Assembly: GCA_034670405.1 (NCBI GenBank)
Contig: JAXDDX010000291.1
Coordinates: forward strand, 124,001-188,000
Reading direction: 5' to 3'
Length of the DNA stretch: 64,000 nt
From: Hoplostethus atlanticus
Taxonomy: Eukaryota > Chordata > Actinopteri > Trachichthyiformes > Trachichthyidae
Part shown: positions 21,343 through 53,555 of the stretch, in pieces
Layout: every line of letters starts with the position of its first letter
Numbering within the stretch: position 1 is the stretch's first letter
Made by a program: the position numbers and the translations under genes
The notes under the pieces: generated by a model
Database searches by the model: none
Seen by the model: the letters and a program-made list of their open reading frames with translations, nothing else
Told to the model about the DNA's origin: nothing

Positions 21343-22448
21343 GGACCCGCGAGAGCCCATAGACAGTGACCTACCCTAGGCTGTCCACTGGCCTGGTGGG
21401 CTACAGTATATGCTGTTCTGATGGAAATGGCCTAGTCATGCACACACAAAAAAGGACGAAAAACATAAGGAAAAAATGCCCGTTCTTGGCCGGGCCTTCG
21501 ACCGAGAAAAATAAGCCAAAGTCACTACAAAACCAAGAAAAAGGACCCTGTTTACGTCACCCCAGCCGAAAATACCAGGGGGAGGAAAGCGTCATGTTGC
21601 CGTGTTTACGGTTGGAGATCTGTGGCTGGTCAGCTGCGTCGCAGACGTCACCCCGACGACGACCCAAACACCAAGCGGGACCCTCCGACTGCCGACTTGA
21701 CCCCTCCGGCGGGTGTCAGAGCTCACTCCACGCGTGGCGTGGCGGCCTCATCAGCCCTGCTAAGGGTGTGTCGGTGGAAGACATATGCGCTGTACTTGGT
21801 CTTCCCCCGAGTACTTTTGTGCATTTTTACATGCTTGACATGACTGTCGGCTCCTTCGGCCACTCTGTTCTGGAGCTGGGAACGAAGGCGCCGGCCCCCT
21901 TTGCAATGCAGGACAAGGAGTGAGTCATTCGGTGACAGTTACAGTTCGTAACTTGCCTTCTTCTCCGTATTTTCCCATTGCCCTAATCACTGCTGGATGC
22001 TCAGTCTTATTCCCCTTGTTTACAGTTCGTAAACCTGTACATAAGTACATTGGTCGCCGCAAGTTCTTTGCCGTCGGCTTGGTATGTCTGGGTCTTTAGA
22101 TATGGCCATCAATTGGGTGTGACAAGGTGTGGAGACTCTCCACCCCTTAGCCTGTGAGTGAAAATTGGATCTTGTCATTTTTTATAATTATAATGGAAGG
22201 CAAAGACCAAGAAAAAAATGCTAGAAATCTATTTGGCAGCCATATCTAATAAAAGTCACATCAAGGGGAGCATTCATGGGACTAATGTTCCCTCTAAGCT
22301 GATTGTTTCATAACATACGTCTAATAAATGATCACATTGACCAAATAATATCTAGTCGGTCATACTCTACTTTGTCCTCAGAAATTGAGTCAATATAAAC
22401 AGCTGCTTTCCAATTGGCCAAAAGGCTTTCCACCCCTTTTAAAAACTC

Positions 22449-22456
22449 TATAAATA
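22449..22456 (+). promoter_or_regulatory. TATA box of pentraxin copy 2
   Basis: TATAAATA lies 147 bases before the ATG, in the same context as copy 1. A 10-base insertion just downstream (near 22460-22470) shifts the spacing slightly. Confidence 0.65.
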
Positions 22457-22595
22457 TTTGCAGAAATTGAGAGACCAACGGACAACCGTCACACGTTTGG
22501 ATTTATAGGGAAATTGCTGAAACGCTTTAGTGTATCAGTGTGTTTCCTGTGGTTGGACAGCTTTTTGTTGTGTGACAGCTCACAAGTCAGAGGAG

Positions 22596-24154
22596 ATGAA
22601 GAGGCTGCTGTTGTTACTGGCCTTTCTCTGTGGAGGTTATGCCGAACGCCAAGGTGAGACGTCCTGGGGAACCAAGACAAGAACTTGTCTTGTCCTACAC
22701 CCACGCTCTATGTAAAGAACTGCTCATTTAGACCATAAATACTGTGCCAGAGATGAATGAGTAAGGCAAAAAGGTGGAAAATGCATCATTCTTAGCAAAA
22801 ATGTACAAAAAAAGAGAATACAGTATGTCAAAATGATTCCGAAGAGATCTAAATGATGACTCTATACTGTCAAGTTCTGATGTCTTAACACATTTTGCAG
22901 CCTGAAGCAAGATGGTTACTATTTTTGAGACGTGTGTTGACTAAAATCTTTTAGTATTTAACATCACATCTCTATTGAAGCCTTTGGCCCCAAATGCAGC
23001 TCTTCAGATACTGATAATGTGTCCTTTGAACTTCTGTACTGTGTTTCATCATATGTGTAAACAGTACCAACCCTTTAAAGGCATGAGGATTTCTGGCAAC
23101 GGGGAAAGAGATTAGTGATTATTATTTAACTTTTAGCTGTGAATTTGAAATTGGTTTCCCAGTTCAAAATCCTTTTTCTTAATTTAGATTCAGTTTCCTG
23201 AGGCGCACATCCATCCAGGCATAAGAGACATTTGTTCCTCCAAGCCTGCCTTCAGTGGCCTAACAAGCCTTATTCTCCCCACGAGTTGTCGAGTCCATTT
23301 TAAATAAATTGCTTTTCACTTTTACTTGTGTTTTGACACCAGTATATTTACTCCTACTTAAGTAAAATTTCAGCAAAGTAGCAGTACTTTGGTATTTTGG
23401 TACCACCCCTGATTGCTACCAATGTTATTGTCACACAATCCTAAATTGATCCAACCTCATTTTCACAGTGCAGATGGTGTGTACTTGTTCCTATCCTAAT
23501 CTCTGGTCCTATTAATGTTTTACAGATCTTTCAGAGAGGATGTTTACCTTCCCACTGGACAAAGGGACTTCCAATGTAAAACTCATTGCTGATATTCAGA
23601 AACCCATCACGGCCTTTACTGTGTGCCTGAGGTATCACTCTGTCCTTATCCGTGCCCAGTCACTTTTCTCCCTGGCAACCCAATCTGAGTCCAACGAATT
23701 GCTGCTGTACAAACCATCTTTTGGGACATTCAGGATGCATATAAAAGCCACGGCCCTCGAGGTTTACGGGCTGCCAGAAAAGACTGGCGACTGGAACTCA
23801 GTTTGCTGGACTTGGGACTCCACCAGCGGGCTGGCTGTGGTGTGGGTCAATGGAAAGCGCAGTGCTCAAAAGTTGCTGAGGCCCGACGTCACTATAAACG
23901 GAAGGCCCAGTATAATTCTCGGTCAAGAACAGGACACGTATGGTGGAGGCTTTGACGAGAGTCAGTCCTTCGTAGGGGACATCACAGACGTCAACTTCTG
24001 GGACAACGTCCTCCCTCCTTGCGAAATCCGGTTCTACATGGAGGGTAACGCCTTCACTCACGGGAACCTTCTTAACTGGAAGGACCTGCAGTATAACATC
24101 ACTGGCTCTGTCTATGTGGAGAAGAGTGACTTTGATAAACTGTCATGCTTTTAG
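22596..24154 (+). CDS. Short pentraxin (C-reactive protein/serum amyloid P-like), copy 2
   Basis: This is the tandem paralogue of the gene at 10723-12752, with the same predicted role: a secreted, calcium-dependent pentraxin. Exon 1 is 22596-22653 and exon 2 is 23526-24154. The intron is phase 1 with GT/AG ends, and the product is 228 aa. The signal peptide is MKRLLLLLAFLCGGYA. The calcium motif ILGQEQDTYGG, QSFVGD and all four cysteines are retained, and the signature histidine is again serine. About 25 of 209 mature residues differ from copy 1. They are crowded in the first two thirds (KATALEVYGLPEKTGDW against KNTDLDVDGLPDDTDDW), while the last ~80 residues differ at only two. One sequon of copy 1 (PNIT) is lost (PDVT). 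No AATAAA is seen within about 500 bases of the stop, because the copy 1 poly(A) segment is missing here. The reading frame is intact. Confidence 0.93.
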
Positions 24155-24901
24155 TGTGTTAAGACGGCAGTGTATTCTGTCAAACAAATCAAACAAATAT
24201 GTGAATTTTGTTCAGTGCTGAGCGTGCTATACACTGTGTAGTTAATCGACTTTGGTTATGTCCTTAATTTGAGGGATATTAATCCTGAAGTCATAAAACA
24301 CACCCCTCATCCAGGCCAGCACACTGTGACTTCGAATCAGTATGTTCCCATGCCCAACATGTGTCTGTGTTTGAATTTGGTCTGCATTTATGAGGAGAAT
24401 AACCTCAAAATCAAATGTATCAACAGAATAAGGAGGAGAATTTTGATATTTGTAAATTGTTTGGCCTGATGCACAAACAGAGCTGATGACTAAGATGCGC
24501 AAACAGGAAGGGAAGCTTAATTCCTAAATGCTTCATGCTAGAGCAATCACATTGGCTGAAAGTTGGAGCAATGATGCATCTTGCTACTGATTGGCCCATG
24601 GAGAAATCCCCAATTAAGTTAGATTTTCTCTGGAAAGCTACTACTGTATCACCACCCCATCTGTCACCATGACCCACTCACTCACTGAATTCTCAGGTAT
24701 AGTTTAACAAGTGCACATCATGGAGCCTGCAATTCTCTTCAACAGATTGTTGTTTCCAACAATCAGCCATATGGAGAGGGGAGATTGGGAAGTAGGTGGA
24801 GTGGCTTGGCAGCAAAGCTTTTGATTGCTTCCCTTTTTCTAGAGGTCACATTGTTCCTTCCGCGCAACAAAATAGCATACTGCCAATCCCAGTGGAGTTC
24901 A

Positions 24902-25024
24902 CCCTCATCATGTGCTGGAGTAGCTTGCTCAACCACAACGCAGTGGAGAGAAAGCTTGTATGACAAAATGTTAAAACGACTGCATAGAAAAAAATCAAAT
25001 GTAAAACAGAACGCAAGGTGAATC
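24902..25024. other. Short spacer between pentraxin copy 2 and the ATP6V0A1 3' end
   Basis: The duplicated unit ends at about 24901 and the ATP6V0A1 poly(A) region begins at about 25025. The two convergent genes are therefore under 1 kb apart, stop codon to likely poly(A) site. Confidence 0.5.
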
Positions 25025-26122
25025 CCCAAGTCTTCGTTTATTATTGATCACAAACACATCGGCTGCCATGTACAAACACCTACTGACAGGTCATCAATTT
25101 CACTGTTTTAATACCATCCGTAACTGAACAGCGATAATTACATTTGTTGTTTAGAGGCCCTCTTGTTTCGCGTGCATGAGTTGATCACATTTCATCTGAC
25201 CACTTGAAATCAAGATATAATTCACAATCAATCATTTCGATTATCAGACTAACAGGATTGTTAATGCGTGTCTAACCTCTACCTCTGTTTGCATGGACAT
25301 CAACAGATATATTTCAGTTTACCACAGCCCACTCTAAATGATAACCTTTTTGTGGGAAATGAGTTCACTTTTATGCCATCATGGTAGCACCATGTAAAAA
25401 AAAAAGCAACGCAATATGTTGAAAAATAAGGGTACCATTTTCACAAACCAACGGCGGGCAAAATTCTTTAAGTACAATTCTTAAGTTCTTTCGTTTGCGT
25501 TAACTTTCACAACAAGAAATTTACAAGCAACTGGAAGAGATTTAACACATTTCATTGGACATTTAAAAACATTATTTCAATGTCATTTCGGTGCTTTACA
25601 ACAACACAAAATGACCACAGGAGAGCCACAATTCACAGTACAGAGGACAGTCTGGGAAACCACTAACATGATGTTGTTCTTGTCAAGGATTATCTTGATC
25701 TCTTCTGATTGTGACTCTAGTTTACAGCTGCAGCAGTAGCCATGGTAGAAGCCCCCCACCCTTACACAGTATGATGTGTTTTGTGCACGGTTCAGTACAG
25801 TACAGGTAAACTAGAAGCATGCTGGTAAAATACTGAATGCATTCGATAATGGCCCGCTGGCAGGTAGGGCTTTATTATGATGGTGATGCACAAGCAACAA
25901 ACCCATAGTACGGCATGGTGCTGATGCTGGACCACAGCCATAGCAGGCCCAGGACAGGTGCAAATGGAAAAACTCTTCACAGGGGCTACAGATTACATAC
26001 ACACAACATGTCACAAATTGCCACTAGAGGGTGACAGAGGGCTGCATTTGGGATCGTGCACACACACACACACAGGAGACCCGGGGATTCTGCTTGTTCG
26101 TGATGGAGGGGTTGAGGCCCAT
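25025..26122 (-). other. ATP6V0A1 3' UTR (probable)
   Basis: This is about 1.1 kb of mostly repeat-free sequence directly after the ATP6V0A1 stop codon on the minus strand. It ends in an AATAAA at 25042-25037 within AATAATAAACG. A short (CA)n tract is at about 26060-26073. The length suits the family's long 3' UTR, but the end is inferred. Confidence 0.55.
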
Positions 26123-46934
<20,812 letters not shown>

Positions 46935-47429
46935 GCTGACCACCACAGCCTGACAGGCTCACACTGCTGCAGCTGGATAAAACAATGACCCTTACATCGA
47001 GGACAGGAATATAAAATGATTATGTTTAACGTTGTTTTACTGTTTGGTTGACTTATTTCATAGACAGTGAACACGTCTTCATCAAAAGACATGAGGTAAA
47101 CCTGTCATTTAAAAGAAAAATCCCATAATAAAGTAGTAATCCTATAATAAATACTATACTATAAACATCTCACCTCAAAACTCCCAATAGGACTATTGAA
47201 GGAATATTAACTGAGATTAAAAAAACACCATAAAAAAAATCACTATAAACTCACTATTGAGTACCATAGACACACTGTAGGTCCTTATATGTTATTGGAA
47301 TATTACAGGAATATCACAGAAGATTGAAAGACGCGCGTGACTACATATCACCGAGACTATCAAAGCCATTTAATTTTTTTTACATAACACTGCCACCCAT
47401 CCGGGCAGCCCGCGCTCCTACACCTTTCC

Positions 47430-47850
47430 ATTTAAACATCCGTCGGGTTAATGCTGCCTTGCTTATCATACATACTTGGTAGAATAAGACCGTTGGGCAA
47501 TCGTTTGGTAAATTCGGCCCTCCACGTTGCATTTTGGTGGAGGATGATGTGATATAACAGGCGAACCCGCTCTAGTTCTTGTAAAATGTCGAGCGACAGG
47601 CCTTCCAGAAAAGGTAGTGGCCTAAACACACACGGCGAAAGACGAAATTATGCAACACATATTTTTTTCCCTCCCATGTACGCGAGCTATCTTAAAGCGC
47701 ACAAATGCGAGAGAGATGAAGAGGAGAGCATCGGGGACGCCGCAGCATCCTTCCTGCTGCAGCGCTGTCCTTCATTTCTCAAGGACGCCATGATGCTGCT
47801 GGAGTCTGGCCTGTCAGCCCTGTGTGGGCATCTCTCATCTCCAGTGACAG
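47430..47850. promoter_or_regulatory. CpG-rich block, candidate ATP6V0A1 promoter/5' exon
   Basis: CpG dinucleotides are frequent here (ATCGGGGACGCCGCAGC and others) against very AT-rich flanks. The minus strand has a 63-codon open frame (47629-47432) with exon-like composition (LDILQELERVRLLYHIILHQ), and the plus strand has another (47586-47906). I recognise neither protein. A promoter with 5' non-coding sequence is the simplest reading. Confidence 0.4.
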
Positions 47851-48233
47851 AGCATTCTGTATCTGTTTTTAAAATACTATTCCTGAAATTAAAATTAATT
47901 ATTTAATCAAATTAGCGTTCATGCGAATATCATCATATTGTCAGAATATGATTTGACTCGGTTATACTGTAGTATAACATTACTATTTCCGTGGCAATAT
48001 TTGAGAATGGAACCTATCTTTCGTATCACAAACATGAATCACTACATTTAATCACATTAGGTAAATTGTGCACTATAGCAAATGAGCATCATTTTTAAAG
48101 CATCACCATCCGAAGACAAGCAAAATAACGCCATGCTCAATTTTCCCACATTGACGTCTGAAACACGTCCTGAAATGAGAACATTTCAAATCAAAGTATT
48201 TTCAAATACTCAAATCCTTCGTCTACTTACGAT

Positions 48234-48360
48234 TGGGATGTGGACCTTGGAAATGTATCCGAATCTATCAAGGCCTCCTGCCTCAGCCTGAGTCTGGATG
48301 TTGGATGCTGTGGTCCAGAGAGCTGCGACAAGCCGGACAGAGTGATACCGGAAACATGTC
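48234..48360 (-). other. Candidate non-coding 5' exon of ATP6V0A1
   Basis: On the minus strand a GC-balanced stretch ends in CCCAATC followed by GTAAGTAG, a near-consensus donor. A TATAGTATATG-type stretch lies about 30 bases upstream. Without transcript data this remains a guess. Confidence 0.3.
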
Positions 48361-50029
48361 GTTTTGCCTTCAAAATAAAAGCATATACTATATGGGGAGT
48401 GAGAAAAACAATAAAATAAGTGATAAAGATGGAAAAGAAAGCCACTGTACCTATAAGTGCGTGGTATACTCAAATATAAATATTATTTTTAAGCTTGATG
48501 ACTGATTTCAATCATATGGCACATGAACATTGAATTTGTGGTTTAAATTAATTGAAATTAATTAAATGAACTGCAATTCATTAATGTGTTAATGAATTAA
48601 TACATTTAAATGTATGCCATTTGTGCTCATAATACAAATGCATTTCAAATGTTAGTTTTCTTTTCGTCTAAATTACAAATTTAGATCAAACTGAAATAAC
48701 TAAATTAGATCATATATGTTACAAAGAACAGGCACTTTAATTTATTTTGTCTGTTTCAGTCTAGTTGGTTTTAAAGTAACTACATTTGTGTTTTTTATAT
48801 CTTCTTGTAACTGGTCTTATTTGGATAAAATCAACATGATCTTTTTCTTAATATCACAGAGTGTCACTGGTCATTTTGTATGTAAAATGAGGCTGATGCT
48901 TTTCCAGAAATCAAGGCACTCTTCTTGTTTGGGGAAGATGAAAAGGAAAGCACAGTCAAATCAAGTGTAGGAAAATAAAAAAATAAAAACAAAAACACTT
49001 TGCTCAACAACAATCAATCAAGGATTTTAATTTGAAAGTCCTGTTGTGTTTTTTTTTTTTAATTCTGGCTGGTTTGATACAGGTGAGCTAGGACCATCTA
49101 GATAACCATGAGATAGTGACTCAACTAGAATGTGGCATTCATATCATACAAAAAATACATTTAAACACACTCACACATGCGCACACACACACATACGCAC
49201 ACACAAACTCCAATGCAAATATACATACAGGGCTTTTAACAACCTGGCTCTCCAGAGAACAAGGTATCTAAATACAGATAAAAGATTACAATGTAGTAAA
49301 AGTGTGTTGCGATGGATTACAAGCACATCCTAAGACCATCAGAAACATATTACGCTTTTCTTACAATGTAATCATCAGACATCAGAAAGTTACATTCATC
49401 ATGTCATTAACTATACAGCTAACTACAGTGTTAGCAAAAAAAACAAAACTTTTTGAGAATAAGGTCTACCAGATGTGGTGGAATGGCCCACAACTGGCCA
49501 AGTGTTGAGTCAGTACTAACAAAATCCTCTAGAAATTTTCCTCTTACAAACTGGCTCAGTGGAGCTTCAGCCATTTACAGTGCCACATGGTGCGAGGGTT
49601 TAAAGCAGGACACTGGCCCACTGCCAGTGAGCAATTTTGGAAGCATGAAGCTCCCATAATGTACATAAATTACTACCGGAGACTTCTACGAGAAACAGCT
49701 TTTGGCAGATCGGTTTCTCCCTCTTTTTGCTGTGCCATGTGCTTTCCATAACTAGTATGCATTAGAATTTTTTTTTTTTCCAAAGTATTTCCTTGCTGTG
49801 CAAAAGGGAGAAGAGAGCGCCACTGAGGTACATATGAAATAAAATATCAAAGTAATGATCGGAAGGTGCTCTTTGGTAATGGGGTTTTCCATGGATTCCA
49901 AAGCATCGTGCCAAAATTATTCTTGCCGCTATTGGAACTTGATTCTGGGATATTAGTACCTAAAAAAGTTGAGTGAAGATGATTGGAATTAATAAAGCAA
50001 TCCATTTTCTCTGTATGCTTGCAACTACT
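48361..50029. other. Intergenic between ATP6V0A1 and CAVIN1, left part
   Basis: This is AT-rich sequence with short CA-rich tracts near 49165-49205 and a T-run near 49770. No conserved coding stretch is seen on either strand. Confidence 0.5.
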
Positions 50030-50591
50030 TACACTATATGGCCAAAAGTCAGTGGACACCTGACCATCATTCTAAAACCATGGGCATTAATATGGAGTTG
50101 GACCCCCCTTTGCGGCTATAACAGCCGCCACTCTTCTGGGAAGGCTTTCCACAAGCTTTTGGAGTGTGTCTGGGAATTTGTGTCCATTCAGCCAAAAGAG
50201 CATTTGTGAGGTCAGGCAGTGATGTTGGACGAGAAGGCCTCGCTCGCAATCGAGTTCTAATTCCTCCCAAAGGTGTTCGATGGGGTTGAGGTCAGGGCTC
50301 TGTACAGGTCAATCGAGTTCCTCCACACCAAACTGGTCTAACCATGTCTTTATGGACCTCGCTTTGTGCACAGGGGCTCAGTCATGCTGGAACAGCAAAG
50401 GGCCTTCCCCAAACTGTTGCCACAAAGTTGGAAGCGCCCAATTGGCTAAAATGTCTTGGTATCCTGTAGCATTAAGATTACCCTTCACTGGAACTAAGGG
50501 GCCAAGCCCAAACCCTGAAAAACAGGGTGGCTGAAACACCTGAACTCAATAACTACTAGGGGTGTCCACTGACTTTTGGCCATATTGTGTA
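50030..50591. mobile_element. Tc1/mariner-type non-autonomous element
   Basis: Inverted ends CACTATATGGCCAAAAGTCA (left) and the reverse complement of TGACTTTTGGCCATATTGTG (right) are about 31 bp long and flanked by TA. The body is 560 bp with the GGGTTGAGGTCAGGGCTCTG phrase seen in many teleost copies. No transposase is encoded. Confidence 0.8.
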
Positions 50592-52106
50592 TATCTATTG
50601 TGTCCAAGAAGCCATAGAAGGCCGTGCTTTCTGAACCAACCCTGTGACTCCAGCAGATGCTTGGATGAGGTGGCTGTCAATCAACACATAGACTAATTAA
50701 CGCGACTATGGTGCATCTTGCTTTCAATAAAGTCTAAAATTAGAAGTTGTAAAGAATTCATCAAGTAGTTGAGGATAAATCAGTCTAACACCCAATATTC
50801 TGTCATTCAAAGCAAACGCAAATGATGACACAGGCTTCCAGTTATAAAAGAGCAAATGGGATGTGGATATTTGACTGTTTGATCACTGTGTAAATTAGAG
50901 GCTGTTGGAAGATTAGATAACACTTTGTGCCAGCCAGGTGAGGCTACCTTTAGCTGGTGGTGCCAGCCAGGTTAGGCTACCTTAGGCTCACTATGTCCTC
51001 CACTCTGTTAAATCCTTTCAGTCCTCTTCTACCTGTTACTCTGACTGTCTAGCAGCCTGACCTAGTTAGGCCTGCAAAGTCTTTTGAGACTTGTTTGTGG
51101 TAAAGGGCTATAGAAATAAACTTGACTTGACATATAGTATGCACCTGACAACCTCCTCTGCCTTGAGTTGATGTCTTCGGTGAAAACTTATACCCTTAAG
51201 GGGGAATTCTTGAAAAGGCTTCTCTGAAAAACCGTAACTGCAGCTAATTAGATAAAATGTTATATAAGTGGTGATTATTTTTCCTTTACTCCTTTACTGA
51301 GCACTGAAAACTGAATGTGTATTTGCAAGTGTATATGTATCGTCCCATTACGCTGAGTATGCACTGTGTTATTACATTAGCTTTCAATATTTCTGCACCA
51401 AAGCCATTTTCATGTGCATTTACTGCATTTGGCCAAGTCCATGTTCAACTATGTCACACTCAGCTTCACTCTGTACTGAACATGTTCCGCAGAAGGGGAA
51501 AAGGAGTGGAAAAAACGAATAGATCCTGTCGGACATTCCTCCTTCTGCTGTGCCTGAGCTTGTATACGAGGAGCTCAGCACAGCCCTGCTCTAACTATTC
51601 CAACCATGCCGATGGGAACAGGCCAAACCAAGGGGGTGTGTTATCTGAGTGTTGGGAGGGCTTGATTTCCCATTTGTAGGTGGAGTTTCATTAATCTGTT
51701 GGTGTGGTTAGGGAGGAGATAGGGGAGGAGTTTTAAGGGAGGGGGAGAGTCCAGGGGAAAAAAAAAATAGAGGGTTGGAGAGGAAAAACGCCACTGGCTG
51801 TAGGTTGACTGGAGGGTTTCTCTGCCTGGTGTGGCATTCACATCCCAGCGCTCATGTGGTAACGTCCAGCACTGCTCCGCTTCCCCTGCACACTGGCCTG
51901 AATCCAGGGATTAGAAGGAGAGAGGGCAGACAGAGCGAGGGAGAGGGAAAGAGAGAGAGAGCGTGTATGTGTGCCTAAGAGAGATAAGAGAGTTTGAAAG
52001 TAGGAGGGGAGAAAAGTGCAGAGAACAGAAGAAACCCAGAGAGGGCAAAGGAAGAAAACAAGCGAGAGAGGAAGCAAATCAAAAAGAAGATCAAAACCCT
52101 TCTGAC
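50592..52106 (+). other. CAVIN1 upstream region and 5' UTR
   Basis: An L2/CR1-type tail fragment lies at about 51050-51130 (GGCTATAGAAATAAACTTG). From about 51700 the sequence becomes purine-rich (GGGAGGGGGAGAG, then GA runs at 51915-51965). This probably includes the CAVIN1 promoter and 5' UTR, but no single start site stands out. Confidence 0.45.
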
Positions 52107-52634
52107 ATGGCAGCCATGGACGCAATAGAGATTTCAAGTGCCCAGCTGGAGGCCCAAACCCTCACAGAGATCTCGGACGACGAGGTCAACCTCCCGCCGT
52201 CAGATGACGAGGACGATGCCCCCGCCGTGGCCAAGAAAGAGCAATCCTCCCTGGGTGTAGAGGGGGACGCCGAAGACAACGACGAGGCGGCGAAGCTGGA
52301 CCCGCAGGTGAATGGGGTCATGGTGCTGGCTCTGCTGGACAAGATCATTGGGGCGGTGGACCAGATCCAGCAGACCCAAAACGGGCTGGAGAGCAGGCAG
52401 CAGGACATGGAGCGCTCGGTGACGGGCATCCAGGGCGAGCTGACCAAGCTGACGAAGAACCACAGCACCACGTCCAACAGCGTCAACAAGATGATGGAGA
52501 AGGTGCGCAAGGTGAGCGTCAACATAAAGACGGTGCGCGCCAACCTGGAGAAGCAGGGCGGCCAGATCAAGAAGCTGGAGAGCAACGAGGCCGAGCTGCT
52601 CAAGAGGCGTAACTTCAAAGTCATGATCTACCAG
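52107..52634 (+). CDS. cavin1: Caveolae-associated protein 1 (CAVIN1/PTRF), first coding exon only
   Basis: Cavin-1 is a cytosolic coat protein that trimerises and assembles with caveolin to form caveolae; it was first named for Pol I transcript release. This exon encodes 176 residues and ends in phase 0 at MIYQ before a GTGAGA donor, the same place as the human exon 1 boundary. The acidic, poorly conserved N-terminus (residues 1-65, with SDDEVNLPPSDDEDDAP) is followed by the conserved HR1 coiled-coil region: NGVMVLALLDKIIGAVDQIQ, then KVRKVSVNIKTVRANLEKQ and NEAELLKRRNFKVMIYQ. The first ATG of the frame after an in-frame stop-poor UTR is chosen; a second ATG lies three codons later. Exon 2 (PEST-like and HR2 regions) is not in the window. 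It is divergently paired with ATP6V0A1, as in mammals. Which teleost co-orthologue it is remains unknown. Confidence 0.93.
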
Positions 52635-53428
52635 GTGAGAGACAGTGTGTGTGTGTGTGTGTGTATATGGGTATGTGGTTTCTCTGGGCGAGGTATGAAG
52701 TAGTGTTTATGGACATGTGTGTGGGGCAGTGGGGACACCGCTGACTGGCACAGGGATGGGTGTGGCACAATAGCGTACCAAGGCAAACAAGTAGAAACTA
52801 GTATCCTGCTAGTTACATGCCTGCCACCTGAAAAACGTAATGGCCAAAGCTAGCCGATAAAGAACCATTTTCATAATAATACTTAACCTCATCAGACTGT
52901 CGAGCAAATGTGTACAAATGCCAATTTCTCAAATGGCACAAGCGGAAAATGTTACACCCAATCACCGGACAAACCCACCCAAGCATCAAATATTCTTGAA
53001 TGTGATGGAAAGTCCCTTTCCAAATATGGCGGGTCAAAACGATCCAATGGTTGTTCCAAGCAATGACCGGACCAGACAGGGCTGCAAAAGGCTGAAGGCC
53101 GAAAACTTTAGGGAGTGGCGATGGCTTACCTTGACGCTTTTGCTGGCGCACGCTCAAGTGACAGGCTGCGTTATCACTGAGAAATGAACATGTGTACTTT
53201 ACCAAGGTGCTAAAGAGAAATAAACCCAGCTACCTTTTCCTCTTACTTATTTACCTAGCGCTTCTTTGCCGTACGCGATCATCCTAGGTACATAGGAATA
53301 TTCATTAAAACTATTACCCGGGGGGGCCCTGCAGCGTCTACCTTTCCACAGCTTATGTTGTGTTCAGCAATTATATTCCTGAGTGCCGAGCCAGAAAGCC
53401 TCTAATCCAGTATGACTACTCAAAAATA

Positions 53429-53555
53429 GTGAGGTGGCACATCCAAAATTCGGGGCGGCGGGGGGGGGGGGGGTTAATGACTACAATGTATTGTAGCAAA
53501 AAAAATCCACGCTGATTTCAGTCTTTTTTCCCCAATTTTGGATGTGGTACCTCAC
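53429..53555. repeat. Hairpin-forming inverted repeat with a G-run in the loop
   Basis: GTGAGGTGGCACATCCAAAA at 53429 (27-bp arm) and its near reverse complement at 53530-53555 enclose about 75 bases that include a run of about 15 G. It resembles a very short MITE. Confidence 0.65.

Larger units (their letters stand above)
13903..22096 (+). mobile_element. DIRS-like tyrosine-recombinase retroelement fossil, split by a gypsy insertion
   Basis: Pieces at 13903-14409 and 21343-about 22096 flank the gypsy element. The left piece carries a CG-rich end (CTTCGCCTTATGGGCTATGC) and a peptide stretch with LSVHPSC and LRPNPTFLPKN, typical of fish DIRS/Ngaro recombinase ORFs. The right piece has the recombinase HxxR motif in AHSTRGVAAS and a C-terminal part with VSVEDICAVLG. 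It is badly broken, with only part of the element remaining. It sits at the junction between the two pentraxin units, so it entered after or during their duplication. The family call rests on motif recall; the exact outer limits are approximate. Confidence 0.6.
22097..24901 (+). repeat. Duplicated pentraxin unit, copy 2
   Basis: This is the shorter copy of the unit at 10056-13902. It has a single promoter block, an 872-bp intron without the palindrome and minisatellite, and a 3' flank that departs from copy 1 after GGTCTGC(C/A)TTTAT near 24390 and rejoins it at 24431. Confidence 0.85.
46935..48360 (-). other. ATP6V0A1 5' UTR and upstream region
   Basis: An acceptor (CAGCTGCAG) about 35 bases upstream of the ATG shows that the start codon exon carries a short 5' UTR, so at least one non-coding exon lies further right. 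Two candidates exist: a CpG-rich block at 47430-47850, with a donor-like GTATGT at about 47479, and a segment at 48234-48360 ending in a strong donor GTAAGT (48232-48227). Confidence 0.5.

Noticed and set aside
14405-21347. A 5-bp target-site duplication for the gypsy element (GGAGT against GGACC)
   Set aside because: Only three of five bases match, so no target-site duplication is claimed.
21366-21923. A 185-codon plus-strand frame as a host gene
   Set aside because: The frame lies in the right piece of the DIRS-like fossil and contains its recombinase C-terminal motif, so it is transposon-derived.
52091-52624. A 177-codon minus-strand frame opposite CAVIN1
   Set aside because: It is the antisense shadow of the CAVIN1 exon; codon composition and conservation fit the plus strand only.
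52813-53205. A 130-codon minus-strand frame in CAVIN1 intron 1
   Set aside because: No motif or exon-like splice context was seen. The DNA looks like unclassified repeat-derived sequence.
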